Source: Alphaproteobacteria bacterium (GTDB taxonomy: Bacteria > Pseudomonadota > Alphaproteobacteria > UBA9219 > RFNS01). Taken from it: DNA of 64,000 nt. Below, in pieces: positions 28,697 to 37,517 of the stretch; the first letter of the stretch is position 1; every line of letters starts with the position of its first letter. A program made the position numbers and the translations under genes. The stretch covers positions 1,015,812 to 1,079,811 of the forward strand of contig JBBCGY010000001.1 of the NCBI GenBank assembly GCA_037200005.1. The letters run 5' to 3'. Below the pieces are notes generated by a model that saw only the letters and a list, made by a program, of their open reading frames with translations, was not told the origin of the DNA and did no database searches.

Positions 28697-29032
28697 TCAG
28701 AGGCTCAATGGCGCGAATTTTTGGGGCTTGGCCTTTACCGGCTCATGCGGAATTCTTTGAGTCTTGGGCGCTGCTTCCGCTGGCGCAGATCCCACAGGGA
28801 TGATCGGCGAACCTTGAATTTTTGGCCCCTGCGGCGCTTCCGCGGCGGGCATTTTTGCCGTAACCGTCCCTGGTTCCGCAATCTGCGCTAAACGCTGTAA
28901 ATTGCCTGGGATGGTAGGCGCTTGCGATGAGGGTATGGCTTCGGCTTGAGCTAGCGCGATGCCTTCTCTTACTTTTTTGGCGGTCGCGCCCAACTCCATG
29001 TAAGCATTCATATCGCGTCTTCTGCCAGCCAT
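28697..29032 (-). CDS. Short Pro/Ala-rich protein, unknown
   Basis: 111 residues from the ATG at 29032, chosen for the GGAG six bases upstream; an ATG at 29044 adds four. N-terminal helix (MELGATAKKVREGIALAQAE), then a disordered Pro/Ala/Lys region. No family known. Convergent with the phosphodiesterase-like gene and may interact with it, though nothing shows this. The 237 bases upstream of its start hold no gene that I can see. Confidence 0.55.
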   Translation of the reverse strand: MAGRRRDMNAYMELGATAKKVREGIALAQAEAIPSSQAPTIPGNLQRLAQIAEPGTVTAKMPAAEAPQGPKIQGSPIIPVGSAPAEAAPKTQRIPHEPVKAKPQKFAPLSL

Positions 29033-29281
29033 GGAGTTCTCCATCCTTATGAAATATTTTTCTCTCTATAACTTGATAGTGTAACCCGCACTGGTAGAAG
29101 AATCGTTAATCTTCCCGCTGCCGGAAACCGTCCACGCGTTGCTGCGTTACGACTTGAAATAGCTCGTCAAAATATTCATTTCGCTATCGAAAACGTCTTT
29201 TTAACCCCTTCGTTATAGATTGGGAAAGAAGACCTTTACGCGCGATTTGTATTTAATATTTCATGAACGGAGATTGCGCCG

Positions 29282-29875
29282 GTGAACGCCATCCTCGAAT
29301 TTGCGGCGGCATTCTTTTTATCGACGTTTTTCAGCTATTGGATGCACCGGCTGGCGCATGTCCATAAGCCGTGGAATCCCTTGTGGATCAACCATAAGCC
29401 TCATCACCAGATCAAATACGACGAACACACGCCGGTCATGGTCTATGACTGGAGAGAGTTCATATTCTGGTTCGGAACCTGGAAACAGACGCTGGATGTC
29501 TGGATCACCGATACGATTCCGACCATCCTGGCGGCATGCATCATCGGCGGCGCGGGCTGGTATATTCTGGCGTTTCATTATTTCTATCATGTTTTTCTGT
29601 CCGGCGGATTGCTGGAGCATAACGTGAAGATCAAGGGGCCGATCACCAGGATTTTGGCCTGCGGCCAGTTCCATATGCAGCATCACAGAAAGTTCGACCG
29701 TAATTTCGGTTTTGTCATCGGCCTGTGGGATTATGTTTTCCGGACTTATGACCTTGGCTATATGCAGCAGGGAAAGGCGCGGCCGGTCCATGCCGAACCA
29801 TTATGGCAATCCGGAACAAACCGGCTATGGCAGCGCCTGGGCATATGCCATCCCTCAGCTTATCTGGACGTATGA
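29282..29875 (+). CDS. Sterol desaturase / fatty acid hydroxylase family protein
   Basis: 197-residue membrane di-iron protein. The histidine clusters are HRLAH (22-26), HKPHH, FHYFYHVFLSGGLLEHN (quoted part) and HMQHH, the eight-histidine pattern of this family. Three to four hydrophobic helices. The substrate, a lipid or carotenoid, cannot be told from sequence. GTG start with GGAG upstream. Confidence 0.84.
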   Translation: MNAILEFAAAFFLSTFFSYWMHRLAHVHKPWNPLWINHKPHHQIKYDEHTPVMVYDWREFIFWFGTWKQTLDVWITDTIPTILAACIIGGAGWYILAFHYFYHVFLSGGLLEHNVKIKGPITRILACGQFHMQHHRKFDRNFGFVIGLWDYVFRTYDLGYMQQGKARPVHAEPLWQSGTNRLWQRLGICHPSAYLDV

Positions 29876-30991
29876 TTAAGGCTGAGGCCGGGGCAGCGGC
29901 ATAGCCGATACCGCGCCATTCATTGCGCCCGCGCTTTTGCAGTCTCCCGTAACCTTGCTCCACAATGTTTGGGAAATGCCGAGCTTGACGAGCGCCTTAG
30001 CGCCGCCGATCAATGCGATGTCCACGCACATGATTTCGACTTTTTCTTCCGGAGCCAGCGTCCGGTTTTCCATGCAGTCGAAGCCAAAAGGCATGAACTC
30101 TTTATCGCATGCTCTCGATTTGCCGGACAGGCCGCGGCTGGTTTCGGTGAAGAGACGCTTGATTTGATGGCCTATCCCCGCGAATGCAACTTTCTGAAAT
30201 TCCTGGGGTTCGATATGCGCCTGAGCCAAGGCGTTATTGACGAATTCCGGCGGCACGAAAGCGTAATTCCAGCCCGAAGCGGTTAGGGCGGCCTCGACCG
30301 TATTGCGGATTTCATAGCTGTTTTCCTTGCCGGTCGCGGCAAGCTGCTTGGCCGTATTGAAGCTGTCTCTGGCCTCGAAAGCCTCGGAAGCTCTTAAAAC
30401 CTTGCGAAACTCTAGGCCGTCGATCCCCGTCGCCGTCAAACCTCCGGCGCGATTGAGGATTCTGTCTATATTTCGAAATTCATGGCGGGCGGAAATATTG
30501 CTGGCGACAAGGCTTTCGGCCTTCTTGAACGACGCCTTGACGCCATAGATAGCGCCCGCGCGGTCATAGGCGGAGAATGCGTTCGGTTCGATGCCGATGG
30601 CTTCCAATCCTCCGGCTTGCGCCGCGTTCCAGCAGGCGCGTTCGATTTCCGGCGCATTGGCATGCCCTAAATCGGCGAGATCTTTTGCCCGGCTATACCA
30701 CCAGCGCGCCTCGGTGCTGAAATCATCGGCATAGCGCTTTTCCCGCGCGAGAATTCTTGTTTCCATACTATCCGTGCCGGGCGGACAGCCGTCATAATTC
30801 GGACGAGAAGACGGGATGGATTGCAGGGTGCCCCCCGACGAAAAAGAATCGCCTGAAACGGAGATAGGATCGTAGGAATTATATCGAAGAGGATTCTGGT
30901 GCGTGATCGCATAACCGGCGATCACAATCAGCGCCGTAGCCCCGACACAATGGGCGCGTATGTTCGACTTGCTGTTGACCGGCTCTTCCAT
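29876..30991 (-). CDS. Membrane-anchored protein with three internal repeats, unknown
   Basis: 371 residues. One hydrophobic segment at about 15-30 anchors it, or serves as an uncleaved signal. Residues 115-285 hold about three tandem 55-residue repeats: (AP)EIERACWNAAQAGGLEAIGI, (RH)EFRNIDRILNRAGGLTATGI and (SY)EIRNTVEAALTASGW. A C-terminal hydrophobic helix follows (VDIALIGGAKALVKLGIS). Convergent with the hydroxylase and its stop is adjacent to that stop. No family recognised. Confidence 0.65.
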   Translation of the reverse strand: MEEPVNSKSNIRAHCVGATALIVIAGYAITHQNPLRYNSYDPISVSGDSFSSGGTLQSIPSSRPNYDGCPPGTDSMETRILAREKRYADDFSTEARWWYSRAKDLADLGHANAPEIERACWNAAQAGGLEAIGIEPNAFSAYDRAGAIYGVKASFKKAESLVASNISARHEFRNIDRILNRAGGLTATGIDGLEFRKVLRASEAFEARDSFNTAKQLAATGKENSYEIRNTVEAALTASGWNYAFVPPEFVNNALAQAHIEPQEFQKVAFAGIGHQIKRLFTETSRGLSGKSRACDKEFMPFGFDCMENRTLAPEEKVEIMCVDIALIGGAKALVKLGISQTLWSKVTGDCKSAGAMNGAVSAMPLPRPQP

Positions 30992-31092
30992 TTTTACGAT
31001 CCTATTATTTGTGCGCTTGTCTTCGGCGCTAAATTCATGAAGTCTATCGGCGCATCATAGCGTCAGGCATAATCTGTTATCAAGCGGGAAAC

Positions 31093-31602
31093 ATGCGCGG
31101 TTATTTCGGAATAGGCGTCGAAGGCATCAGCAAATCGGGCAATCTGGGCAATCTGGTGCGCTCGGCCCATGCCTTCGGCGCGAGCTTTTTCTTTACCATT
31201 AACGCTGCGATTAACCAGAATGAGCTGAACGGAACCGACACTTCCCACGCCGGGGGTCATATGCCGTTTTATAAATACGCCGATTTAAACACATTTGCCC
31301 TGCCCCAGGATTGCAGCCTCGTGGGCGTGGAATTGATCGAGAACTCCGTCGATCTGCCGCGCTTCCGGCATCCGCTATGCGCCGCTTACGTGCTGGGGCC
31401 GGAGATGGGGAGCCTGTCGCCCGAACTCGTGGCCCGCTGCGATTTCACGGTCAAAATCCCGATGAAATTCTGCATCAATGTCGGCGTCGCGGGCGCGATC
31501 GTCATGTATGACCGGCTGGTAAGCCTCGGTGGATTTCCCGCCAGACCGGCGCGTCCGGGCGGCGAGCCGACACCCATCGGGCAGCGCAAACGGCGGCAAT
31601 AA
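31093..31602 (+). CDS. TrmH/SpoU-family RNA 2'-O-methyltransferase
   Basis: 169 residues, only the SPOUT knotted domain. Motif 1 SGNLGNLVRSAHAFGA, motif 2 AAYVLGPEMGSLSPEL and motif 3 IPMKFCINVGVAGAIVMYDR are present, binding AdoMet at the knot. The short size without an extra RNA-binding domain is as in TrmL-like enzymes; the target RNA is unknown. Ends with a basic tail (QRKRRQ). Confidence 0.86.
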   Translation: MRGYFGIGVEGISKSGNLGNLVRSAHAFGASFFFTINAAINQNELNGTDTSHAGGHMPFYKYADLNTFALPQDCSLVGVELIENSVDLPRFRHPLCAAYVLGPEMGSLSPELVARCDFTVKIPMKFCINVGVAGAIVMYDRLVSLGGFPARPARPGGEPTPIGQRKRRQ

Positions 31603-31607
31603 CAATA

Positions 31608-32381
31608 CTACCCGCCGCCGTAGCTCTGCACCAAACTGCCGATCACCAGATACCAGCCATCCACCAACACGAAGAAGATGATCTTGAACGGCAGGGATAT
31701 CTGCGTCGGCGGCAGCATCATCATGCCCATCGACATCAGGATCGAGGCGATGACCATGTCGATAATCAGGAACGGCAGGAACAGCAGGAATCCGATCTCG
31801 AACGCGCGGCGCAATTCGGAAATCATGAAGGCGGGAATGAGCACGTGCAGAGGCGTGTCCTTGGCTTCCGCCGGGGGCTTGATCTTGCCGAGGTCCATGA
31901 AAAGCTGAAGGTCTTTCTCGCGCGTATGCCGCAGCATGAAGCCGTGGAACGGGGCCACGGCTTTCTCGAAAGCCGCCTTTTCTTCCAGCGCGTTGTCCAT
32001 ATAGGGCTGAACGCCGTCTTCCCACGCCTTCTGGAATACCGGCTGCATCACGAACAGGGTCATGAACAGCGTCAGGCTGACCAGCACGACGTTAGGCGGC
32101 GACGAGGCGGTTCCCATCGCGTTGCGAAGAAACCCAAGCACCACGATGATCCGCGTGAAGCATGTGACCATGATAAGGATCGACGGCGCCAGCGACAGCA
32201 CCGTGACCAGCAGCATGAGCTGGATGATGCGCCCGGAAGCGCCGCCGGGCCCGCCGTTTCCGGCATCGATGGTGATGCTTTGCGCCAATGCCGGAGAGGC
32301 GCAGAATGCGACCAAGAGCGCCAGCGCCAGTCCCGCGAGGCCGATGGTCAAACGCTGCATGGATTTTGTGCCGTGGCTCAT
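31608..32381 (-). CDS. fliP: Flagellar export apparatus protein FliP
   Basis: Gate component of the flagellar type III export channel. 257 residues: a signal-like N-terminus (cleavage after ALA), the block LSLAPSILIMVTCFTRIIVVL (part), PPNVVLVSLTLFMTLFVM and the C-terminal IDMVIASILMSMGMMMLPP. Full length. Overlaps fliO by ATGA. Other flagellar genes are not in the window. Confidence 0.93.
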   Translation of the reverse strand: MSHGTKSMQRLTIGLAGLALALLVAFCASPALAQSITIDAGNGGPGGASGRIIQLMLLVTVLSLAPSILIMVTCFTRIIVVLGFLRNAMGTASSPPNVVLVSLTLFMTLFVMQPVFQKAWEDGVQPYMDNALEEKAAFEKAVAPFHGFMLRHTREKDLQLFMDLGKIKPPAEAKDTPLHVLIPAFMISELRRAFEIGFLLFLPFLIIDMVIASILMSMGMMMLPPTQISLPFKIIFFVLVDGWYLVIGSLVQSYGGG

Positions 32382-32656
32382 GACGATGGCCCTTTTTCCG
32401 AAGCCGTTACATCGCGGTCGATCAATGTCGCCCGGTCTTCACTCACGACCAGCAGGTGCTGGCGGCTTTCACAGCGCAACAGCACGGCGCGATGGCGCCC
32501 GCCGAGCGGCAGGCTTTCGACGATCTGCAGCCGGCGCTGGCGGCCCGCGACGAACGTGCCCGGCGCGTAGCGCTTGACCCCGAAAGCGAGAAGCCAGATC
32601 AGGCAAAGAACGAAAAGAAGGGCGACGATGGCCTGGATGTAATCGATCTGGGTCAT
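32378..32656 (-). CDS. fliO: Flagellar biosynthesis protein FliO
   Basis: 92 residues with one membrane helix (ALLFVLCLIWLLAFG) followed by the cytoplasmic RLQIVESLPLGGRHRAVLLR pattern of FliO. The longer frame upstream to 32779 has poor FliO character; the ATG at 32656 overlaps the preceding stop by four bases and is preferred. Confidence 0.84.
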   Translation of the reverse strand: MTQIDYIQAIVALLFVLCLIWLLAFGVKRYAPGTFVAGRQRRLQIVESLPLGGRHRAVLLRCESRQHLLVVSEDRATLIDRDVTASEKGPSS

Positions 32657-32895
32657 TGGCCCCGCCCCGCCTTGGCTCGCATATCCGTTTCCATTTCTTT
32701 TATGAGCTCCAACAGCGCCAGGAATCCCGCTTTGATGCGCTCGCGCGTTTCGGCGTCCGCCGCGACGACATGGTCGCATAAGTCTTTTATGCGCTGATCC
32801 ATGCTCGTCAAGTCGATAAACGCGCCGTCGGCCAGCGCCTGCTTCGTCGCGATGAAAGCCTTGGTCAGATTATCCAGTTCTTCATCCAGATTCAT
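32653..32895 (-). CDS. Small helical protein in the flagellar operon
   Basis: 80 residues, all helical (LDEELDNLTKAFIATKQALA; ERIKAGFLALLELIKEMETD). Flanked by and overlapping FlhB-like and FliO genes by four bases each, so it is a probable flagellar accessory protein, perhaps a chaperone or FliT-like factor. No family certain. Confidence 0.68.
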   Translation of the reverse strand: MNLDEELDNLTKAFIATKQALADGAFIDLTSMDQRIKDLCDHVVAADAETRERIKAGFLALLELIKEMETDMRAKAGRGQ

Positions 32896-33221
32896 GATGC
32901 GTCGCCCGGGGCAGGAGGAATTTTATCGATAGCCTGATTGGCTGCATAGACCCGCGCGAGAATCTCCGCAACCGCGACGATCGCCTCGCCGGGTATGTCG
33001 CTGTCGATATCGAGGGTGGCCAGAATCTCGGCGAGATCGGCATCCTCGCGGACGCGCACGCCATTCTGGAAGGCTAGTTCGAGAATCTGTTCGGCAAGCT
33101 TGCCGCGTCCCGAGGCGACGATTTTCGGCAGCCCGCCCGCCCGCCCGTCATGGCTTATGGCAACCGCGACTTGATCGGCGGGGGATTTAGGTTCTGAGCC
33201 GGTTTTTGATTCGCTGGACAT
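32892..33221 (-). CDS. FlhB C-terminal-domain-like protein
   Basis: 109 residues matching only the cytoplasmic domain of FlhB/YscU (AVAISHDG, PKIVASGRGKLAEQILELA, VREDADLAEIL, IPGEAIVAVAEILARVY). The membrane part is absent, and the NPTH autocleavage motif is replaced by ISHDG. Such stand-alone copies (FhlB/YlqH type) occur in many flagellated bacteria. First gene of the four-gene unit leading to fliP. Confidence 0.82.
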   Translation of the reverse strand: MSSESKTGSEPKSPADQVAVAISHDGRAGGLPKIVASGRGKLAEQILELAFQNGVRVREDADLAEILATLDIDSDIPGEAIVAVAEILARVYAANQAIDKIPPAPGDAS

Positions 33222-33272
33222 CGCGGCTATCTTAGGGTGTGCGAGCCTGTTTGGAAAGTTTGACGGTTTTCG

Positions 33273-34754
33273 CTACCCGCTGGTCTGCGCGCGCAGCACG
33301 GAAATCTGGCCCTGGCCGATGGAGGAATCCATGTCGGTAAGGGAGATCGGATAGTCGCCGCTGAAACAGGCGTCGCAATATTGCGGCAGGGCGGCGTTGC
33401 GTCCGGTTTCGCCCACCGCGCGGTACAGCCCCTCCAGCGAGATGAAGGCGAGGCTGTCCGCGCCGATCAGCTTGGCCATTTGCTCGACCGTGTAATTGTG
33501 GGCGAGCAGCTTCTCTTTCTCCGGCGTATCGACGCCGTAGAAGCAGCTATGCTTGGTAGGCGGGCTGCTGATGCGGACATGGACTTCTTTCGCGCCCGCA
33601 TGGCGCAGCATCTCGACGATCTTGATCGAGGTCGTGCCGCGCACGATCGAGTCGTCGACCAAAACGACGCGCTTGCCGTCGATGAAGCGGCGGTTCGCGT
33701 TATGCTTCAGCTTGACGCCCAGATGGCGGATGCGCTCGGTCGGCTGGATGAAAGTGCGTCCGACATAATGGTTGCGGATGATGCCGAGGTCGAAAGGCAA
33801 TCCGCTTTGCTGCGCGTAGCCGATGGCCGACGGCACGCCGGAATCCGGAACCGGAACGACGATATCGGCTTCGATGGGGGATTCCTTGGCAAGCTCGATG
33901 CCGATCTGCTTGCGCATTTCATAGACCGACTGTCCTTCGAGCGTGCTGTCGGGACGGGCGAAATAGATATACTCGAAGATGCAGAAGCGGCGCGGCACCG
34001 GCGCGAAGGGAAACGAACTGTGCATTTCGCCGTTGCGGATCGTGACCAGCTCGCCGGGCTTCACGTCGCGGATGAATTCCGCGCCGATGATATCGAGCGC
34101 GCAAGTCTCGCTCGCCAGCACCCATGACTGGTCGATGCGCCCCAGCACCAGCGGACGCACGCCGTACGGATCGCGCACGCCGATCATGATATTCTTGGCA
34201 AGGCAGACAAGCGAGTACGCGCCCTCGATCTGCTTGAGCGCCGCCGTCAGCCGTTCAACCGGGCCGCCGCTGGCGACCTTGGCCATGAGATGCAGGATGA
34301 CTTCGGTGTCCGAGGTGGAGCGGAACAGCCGCCCTTCGCGCACCAGCTGGCCGCGCAACGTGTAAGCGTTGGTGATGTTGCCGTTATGGGCTATCGCGAA
34401 GCCGCCGAAGGCGAAATCGGTGAAGAAAGGCTGCACGTTGCGCAGCGCGGTTTCGCCGCTGGTGGCGTAGCGAACATGGCCGACGGCGGAATGGCCCGCC
34501 AGCCGGTCGATGATGCTGGGCTGGTTGAAGGTCTCGCCGACATGACCCATCGCATGATGAGCGTTGAAATGCTCGCCGTCGCTGGAAACGATGCCCGCGG
34601 CCTCCTGGCCGCGATGCTGCAAGGCATGCAAGCCGAGCGCCACCATCGTGGCGGCGCTTTCCTTGCCTTTAATGCCGAAGATTCCGCACTCCTCGCGCAG
34701 CTTGTCGTCCGCGAATGGGTTGGTCGTGAAATCGTTTGCAAGATCAGGTGTCAT
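33273..34754 (-). CDS. purF: Amidophosphoribosyltransferase
   Basis: First step of purine synthesis: glutamine plus PRPP gives phosphoribosylamine. The propeptide ends at Glu22 and Cys23 (EECGIFGI) becomes the N-terminal nucleophile. The PRPP site VVLVDDSIVRGTTS and NRRFIDG are present; 493 residues is normal. Overlaps cvpA by four bases. Confidence 0.96.
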   Translation of the reverse strand: MTPDLANDFTTNPFADDKLREECGIFGIKGKESAATMVALGLHALQHRGQEAAGIVSSDGEHFNAHHAMGHVGETFNQPSIIDRLAGHSAVGHVRYATSGETALRNVQPFFTDFAFGGFAIAHNGNITNAYTLRGQLVREGRLFRSTSDTEVILHLMAKVASGGPVERLTAALKQIEGAYSLVCLAKNIMIGVRDPYGVRPLVLGRIDQSWVLASETCALDIIGAEFIRDVKPGELVTIRNGEMHSSFPFAPVPRRFCIFEYIYFARPDSTLEGQSVYEMRKQIGIELAKESPIEADIVVPVPDSGVPSAIGYAQQSGLPFDLGIIRNHYVGRTFIQPTERIRHLGVKLKHNANRRFIDGKRVVLVDDSIVRGTTSIKIVEMLRHAGAKEVHVRISSPPTKHSCFYGVDTPEKEKLLAHNYTVEQMAKLIGADSLAFISLEGLYRAVGETGRNAALPQYCDACFSGDYPISLTDMDSSIGQGQISVLRAQTSG

Positions 34755-35434
34755 GGCCGCGATTTCTGCTCGATCAATTCATCGAGCTTTTTCTGTTCCT
34801 TTTTGTCGTAAGCCGGCTGGGTCTTGTTCAGCTCCGGCGTCGGCGTCGTGAGATTCTTCAGGAATTGCTCCGCTTTATCCACCCGTTCGTCCTTTTCGCT
34901 CTCGACGCCATCCTTGCGCTTCGATTCCGGGATCATGTCCTTGATAATCTGCGCTCCTGCTTCGAGCAGCGGCAGCGTTTTAGCCTCCTGCACGGCTTTG
35001 GGGGCCTCCTCGGGCTTTTCCCAGAATTGCTGGGCCATCAGGAAGATAAGGCTGGCGATCAGCAGCCCGCGCAGCACGCCGAAGACAAAGCCGAGCGAGC
35101 GGTCGATGGCCGTAAGCGCCGTTCCCTGAATCTTGCTGATAATGAAACTGGTGATGGGAAGAAGGATAATCAAGGTCGCGATGAAAATACTGAAATAAGC
35201 CACCGCGTCGGCGGTCATCTTATTCTTGAACTGTTCGCGCATCCAGGGCTGCACGGTCGGAAACAGATGCATGGAGGCGTACATCGCGCCGACCCAGCCG
35301 ATCAGCACGAAAGCTTCCTTCACGAAGCCGCGCATCATCGCGAAGATTCCGGAGATCAGCAAAAGGGCGAGAACGCCGATATCGATCCAGTTGGTCGCGT
35401 GCGCCTGTTGCGCGAGTTCGGTCGTATGTTCCAT
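34751..35434 (-). CDS. cvpA: CvpA family membrane protein
   Basis: 227 residues with four hydrophobic helices in the first 150 residues (NWIDIGVLALLLISGIFAMM in part; GFVKEAFVLIGWVGAMYAS), then a charged coil tail. Named for colicin V export but conserved widely next to purF. I use the ATG at 35434; the frame extends to 35473 without homology and would run into the repeat copy. Confidence 0.88.
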   Translation of the reverse strand: MEHTTELAQQAHATNWIDIGVLALLLISGIFAMMRGFVKEAFVLIGWVGAMYASMHLFPTVQPWMREQFKNKMTADAVAYFSIFIATLIILLPITSFIISKIQGTALTAIDRSLGFVFGVLRGLLIASLIFLMAQQFWEKPEEAPKAVQEAKTLPLLEAGAQIIKDMIPESKRKDGVESEKDERVDKAEQFLKNLTTPTPELNKTQPAYDKKEQKKLDELIEQKSRP

Positions 35435-35454
35435 CTTTCGCAATAGTCCCCATG

Positions 35455-35512
35455 CGTCATTCCTTCCAAGCAACCCGCTGCAAAACAGCGGCGCACCCGA
35501 GCGGGAATGACG
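35455..35512. repeat. GTCATTCCCG palindromic repeat, short copy
   Basis: Only the outer arms CGTCATTCC and GGGAATGACG with a short CCCGCTGCAAAACAGCGG hairpin between them remain (58 bp), upstream of cvpA. A deleted form of the family. Confidence 0.7.
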
Positions 35513-35556
35513 ATTTTGCCTTTACCTGGCCTTGCTCTAACACACTTTTTCAGAAG

Positions 35557-35602
35557 TTAATAGTTTGACGCCGTATTTTTTAATAGTTTCATGCCGTATT
35601 TT
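35557..35602. repeat. Two tandem 23-bp AT-rich repeats
   Basis: TTAATAGTTTGACGCCGTATTTT is followed at once by a copy differing at two bases. Together with the short palindromic copy it makes up the cvpA/lipoprotein divergent region, in which I see no gene. Confidence 0.6.
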
Positions 35603-35698
35603 ATTCTATATCTGTGAACGCTAAGTTCGGGCACTTTGAAAGTTAAGCTTGAACGTGATAGAGCCATACAACCAATTTATCTTTAGAGGAGAAGCATT

Positions 35699-36106
35699 AT
35701 GAGCATTTATAGCCGTCTTGGAAAAGGTATTGCCGGTGGATTCGCCCTTCTGGGTCTCCAGGCTTGCGCTCAAATCACCCCGCCCATCCAAAGCCCTAAG
35801 GCCGAGCGCGACACGGTTCTTGCCACGGTTAATCGTCTGCAGGCTAGCGACAACAAAGAAACCAACACCCAATGTTCGGTGATCACTGAAACGACTCAGT
35901 GGATCAAAGACTGGAGTTCTACGGAACTTGCGGTATCGCCCTCCCAATATACCCGCCAGGAAGCCAGATCGATCGCTATCGACAGCATGGCGCATCCTTC
36001 CAGCAGCACTGAAGTCCACGCCAACGTAAGCTGCGGAACCAACATCCCGAAACCGATACGGGCCACGGAAGTTCGGCAAACGAAATTCGCCACGCTCGAC
36101 CGCTAA
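35699..36106 (+). CDS. Small lipoprotein, unknown function
   Basis: 135 residues. The signal ends LLGLQAC with Cys23 as lipid-attachment site. The mature part is hydrophilic with two further cysteines (NTQCSV and VSCGTN) that may form a disulfide. AGAGGAGAAGC precedes the ATG. Its end overlaps radA's end by four bases (convergent). Confidence 0.72.
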   Translation: MSIYSRLGKGIAGGFALLGLQACAQITPPIQSPKAERDTVLATVNRLQASDNKETNTQCSVITETTQWIKDWSSTELAVSPSQYTRQEARSIAIDSMAHPSSSTEVHANVSCGTNIPKPIRATEVRQTKFATLDR

Positions 36107-37515
36107 AGGCGGGCGGCTATTTTAGTAGTGGCCGGTCTGCCCTCATTCGCCTCGAATAAAGGCAACAGTTCGGAAAGATTGCTGATTTCGGTGCGTTTGA
36201 GGGCTGATTCCGGCTTGGTTTTCGTGCGCCGGTTGTGAGGCAGGATCGCCTGGGTAAAACCGAGCTTGGCGGCTTCTTTCAGGCGCAGTTCCGGCTGGCT
36301 CACGGGGCGGATTTCCCCGGCCAGCCCGATTTCGCCGAAAATCACGCATTCCGGCGGCACCGGCGTTCCCGAAAGCGACGAAAGCAACGCGGCGGCCACG
36401 GCAAGATCGGCGGCCGGCTCGGTTATTTTCAGCCCGCCCGCCACGTTCAGGTAAATATCGTTCGGGCCGATGGTCACGCCGCAGCGCGCCTCCAGCACCG
36501 CCAGCACCATGGCGAGACGGGCGCTATCCCATCCCACGACGGCCCGGCGAGGCGTGCCGAGCGCGGAGGGCGCAACCAGCGCCTGAATCTCCACCAATAC
36601 CGGCCTAGTGCCCTCAAGCCCCGCGAATACCGCCGCGCCGGAGACATCGTCGCGCCGGTCGGCCAAAAACAGCGCAGAGGGATTGGGGACCTCCATCAGC
36701 CCCTGCTCCGTCATCTCGAAGACGCCGATTTCGTCGGTCGGGCCGAAGCGGTTCTTCACCGCGCGCAGGATGCGGAAATGATGGCCGCGCTCGCCTTCCA
36801 GATACAATACGGTATCGACCATATGCTCCAGCACGCGCGGCCCGGCGAGCGTGCCTTCCTTGGTCACATGGCCGACCAATAGCAGCGTGATGCCGCGCTT
36901 CTTGGCGATGCGGATCAATTCCTGCGCCGAGGCGCGCACCTGCGCCACCGTGCCGGGGGCGCTGTCGATCACATCGACATACATGGTCTGGATGGAATCG
37001 ATCACGACGACATCCGGCGCGTTGACGTCATCCATGGTGCCGGCGATATCGCGGATCGCCGTGGCGCTGGCGAGATCGCAGGCGACCTGCGAAACGCCGA
37101 GGCGCTGCGCGCGCATGCGCACCTGATCGACCGCTTCCTCGCCGGAGATATAGGCGCAACGCTGGGTCGCCGCCAGGCGGCATACCGCCTGGAGCAGCAG
37201 CGTCGATTTGCCGATGCCGGGATCGCCGCCGATCAGGATCACCGAACCCGGCACGAAGCCGCCGCCCGCGACGCGGTCGAGCTCGCCGATGCCGGTCATC
37301 CGGCGCGGCATGGGCGCGTCGCTGCCCGCCAGATCGACGAATTGGATCGAGGTTTTCTTGCCCGGCGACTTGCCCATGCTCTTGGGCGGCGCGGCGGCGG
37401 GCGCGGCTTCTTCGACGATGCTGTTCCAGGCGTTGCAAGCCTCGCATTTCCCGCTCCATTTGGGAAAGGCTGTGCCGCAATTCTGGCAGACGAAATGGCT
37501 AGTGCGCTTGGACAT
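36103..37515 (-). CDS. radA: DNA repair protein RadA
   Basis: Recombination helicase acting on branched intermediates. 470 residues: zinc ribbon Cys10, Cys13, Cys24, Cys27; Walker A GGDPGIGKS; the RadA motif KNRFGPT; and a C-terminal Lon-like domain (DIYLNVAGGLKITEPAADLA, part). Canonical. Confidence 0.95.
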   Translation of the reverse strand: MSKRTSHFVCQNCGTAFPKWSGKCEACNAWNSIVEEAAPAAAPPKSMGKSPGKKTSIQFVDLAGSDAPMPRRMTGIGELDRVAGGGFVPGSVILIGGDPGIGKSTLLLQAVCRLAATQRCAYISGEEAVDQVRMRAQRLGVSQVACDLASATAIRDIAGTMDDVNAPDVVVIDSIQTMYVDVIDSAPGTVAQVRASAQELIRIAKKRGITLLLVGHVTKEGTLAGPRVLEHMVDTVLYLEGERGHHFRILRAVKNRFGPTDEIGVFEMTEQGLMEVPNPSALFLADRRDDVSGAAVFAGLEGTRPVLVEIQALVAPSALGTPRRAVVGWDSARLAMVLAVLEARCGVTIGPNDIYLNVAGGLKITEPAADLAVAAALLSSLSGTPVPPECVIFGEIGLAGEIRPVSQPELRLKEAAKLGFTQAILPHNRRTKTKPESALKRTEISNLSELLPLFEANEGRPATTKIAARL

Positions 37516-37517
37516 GT

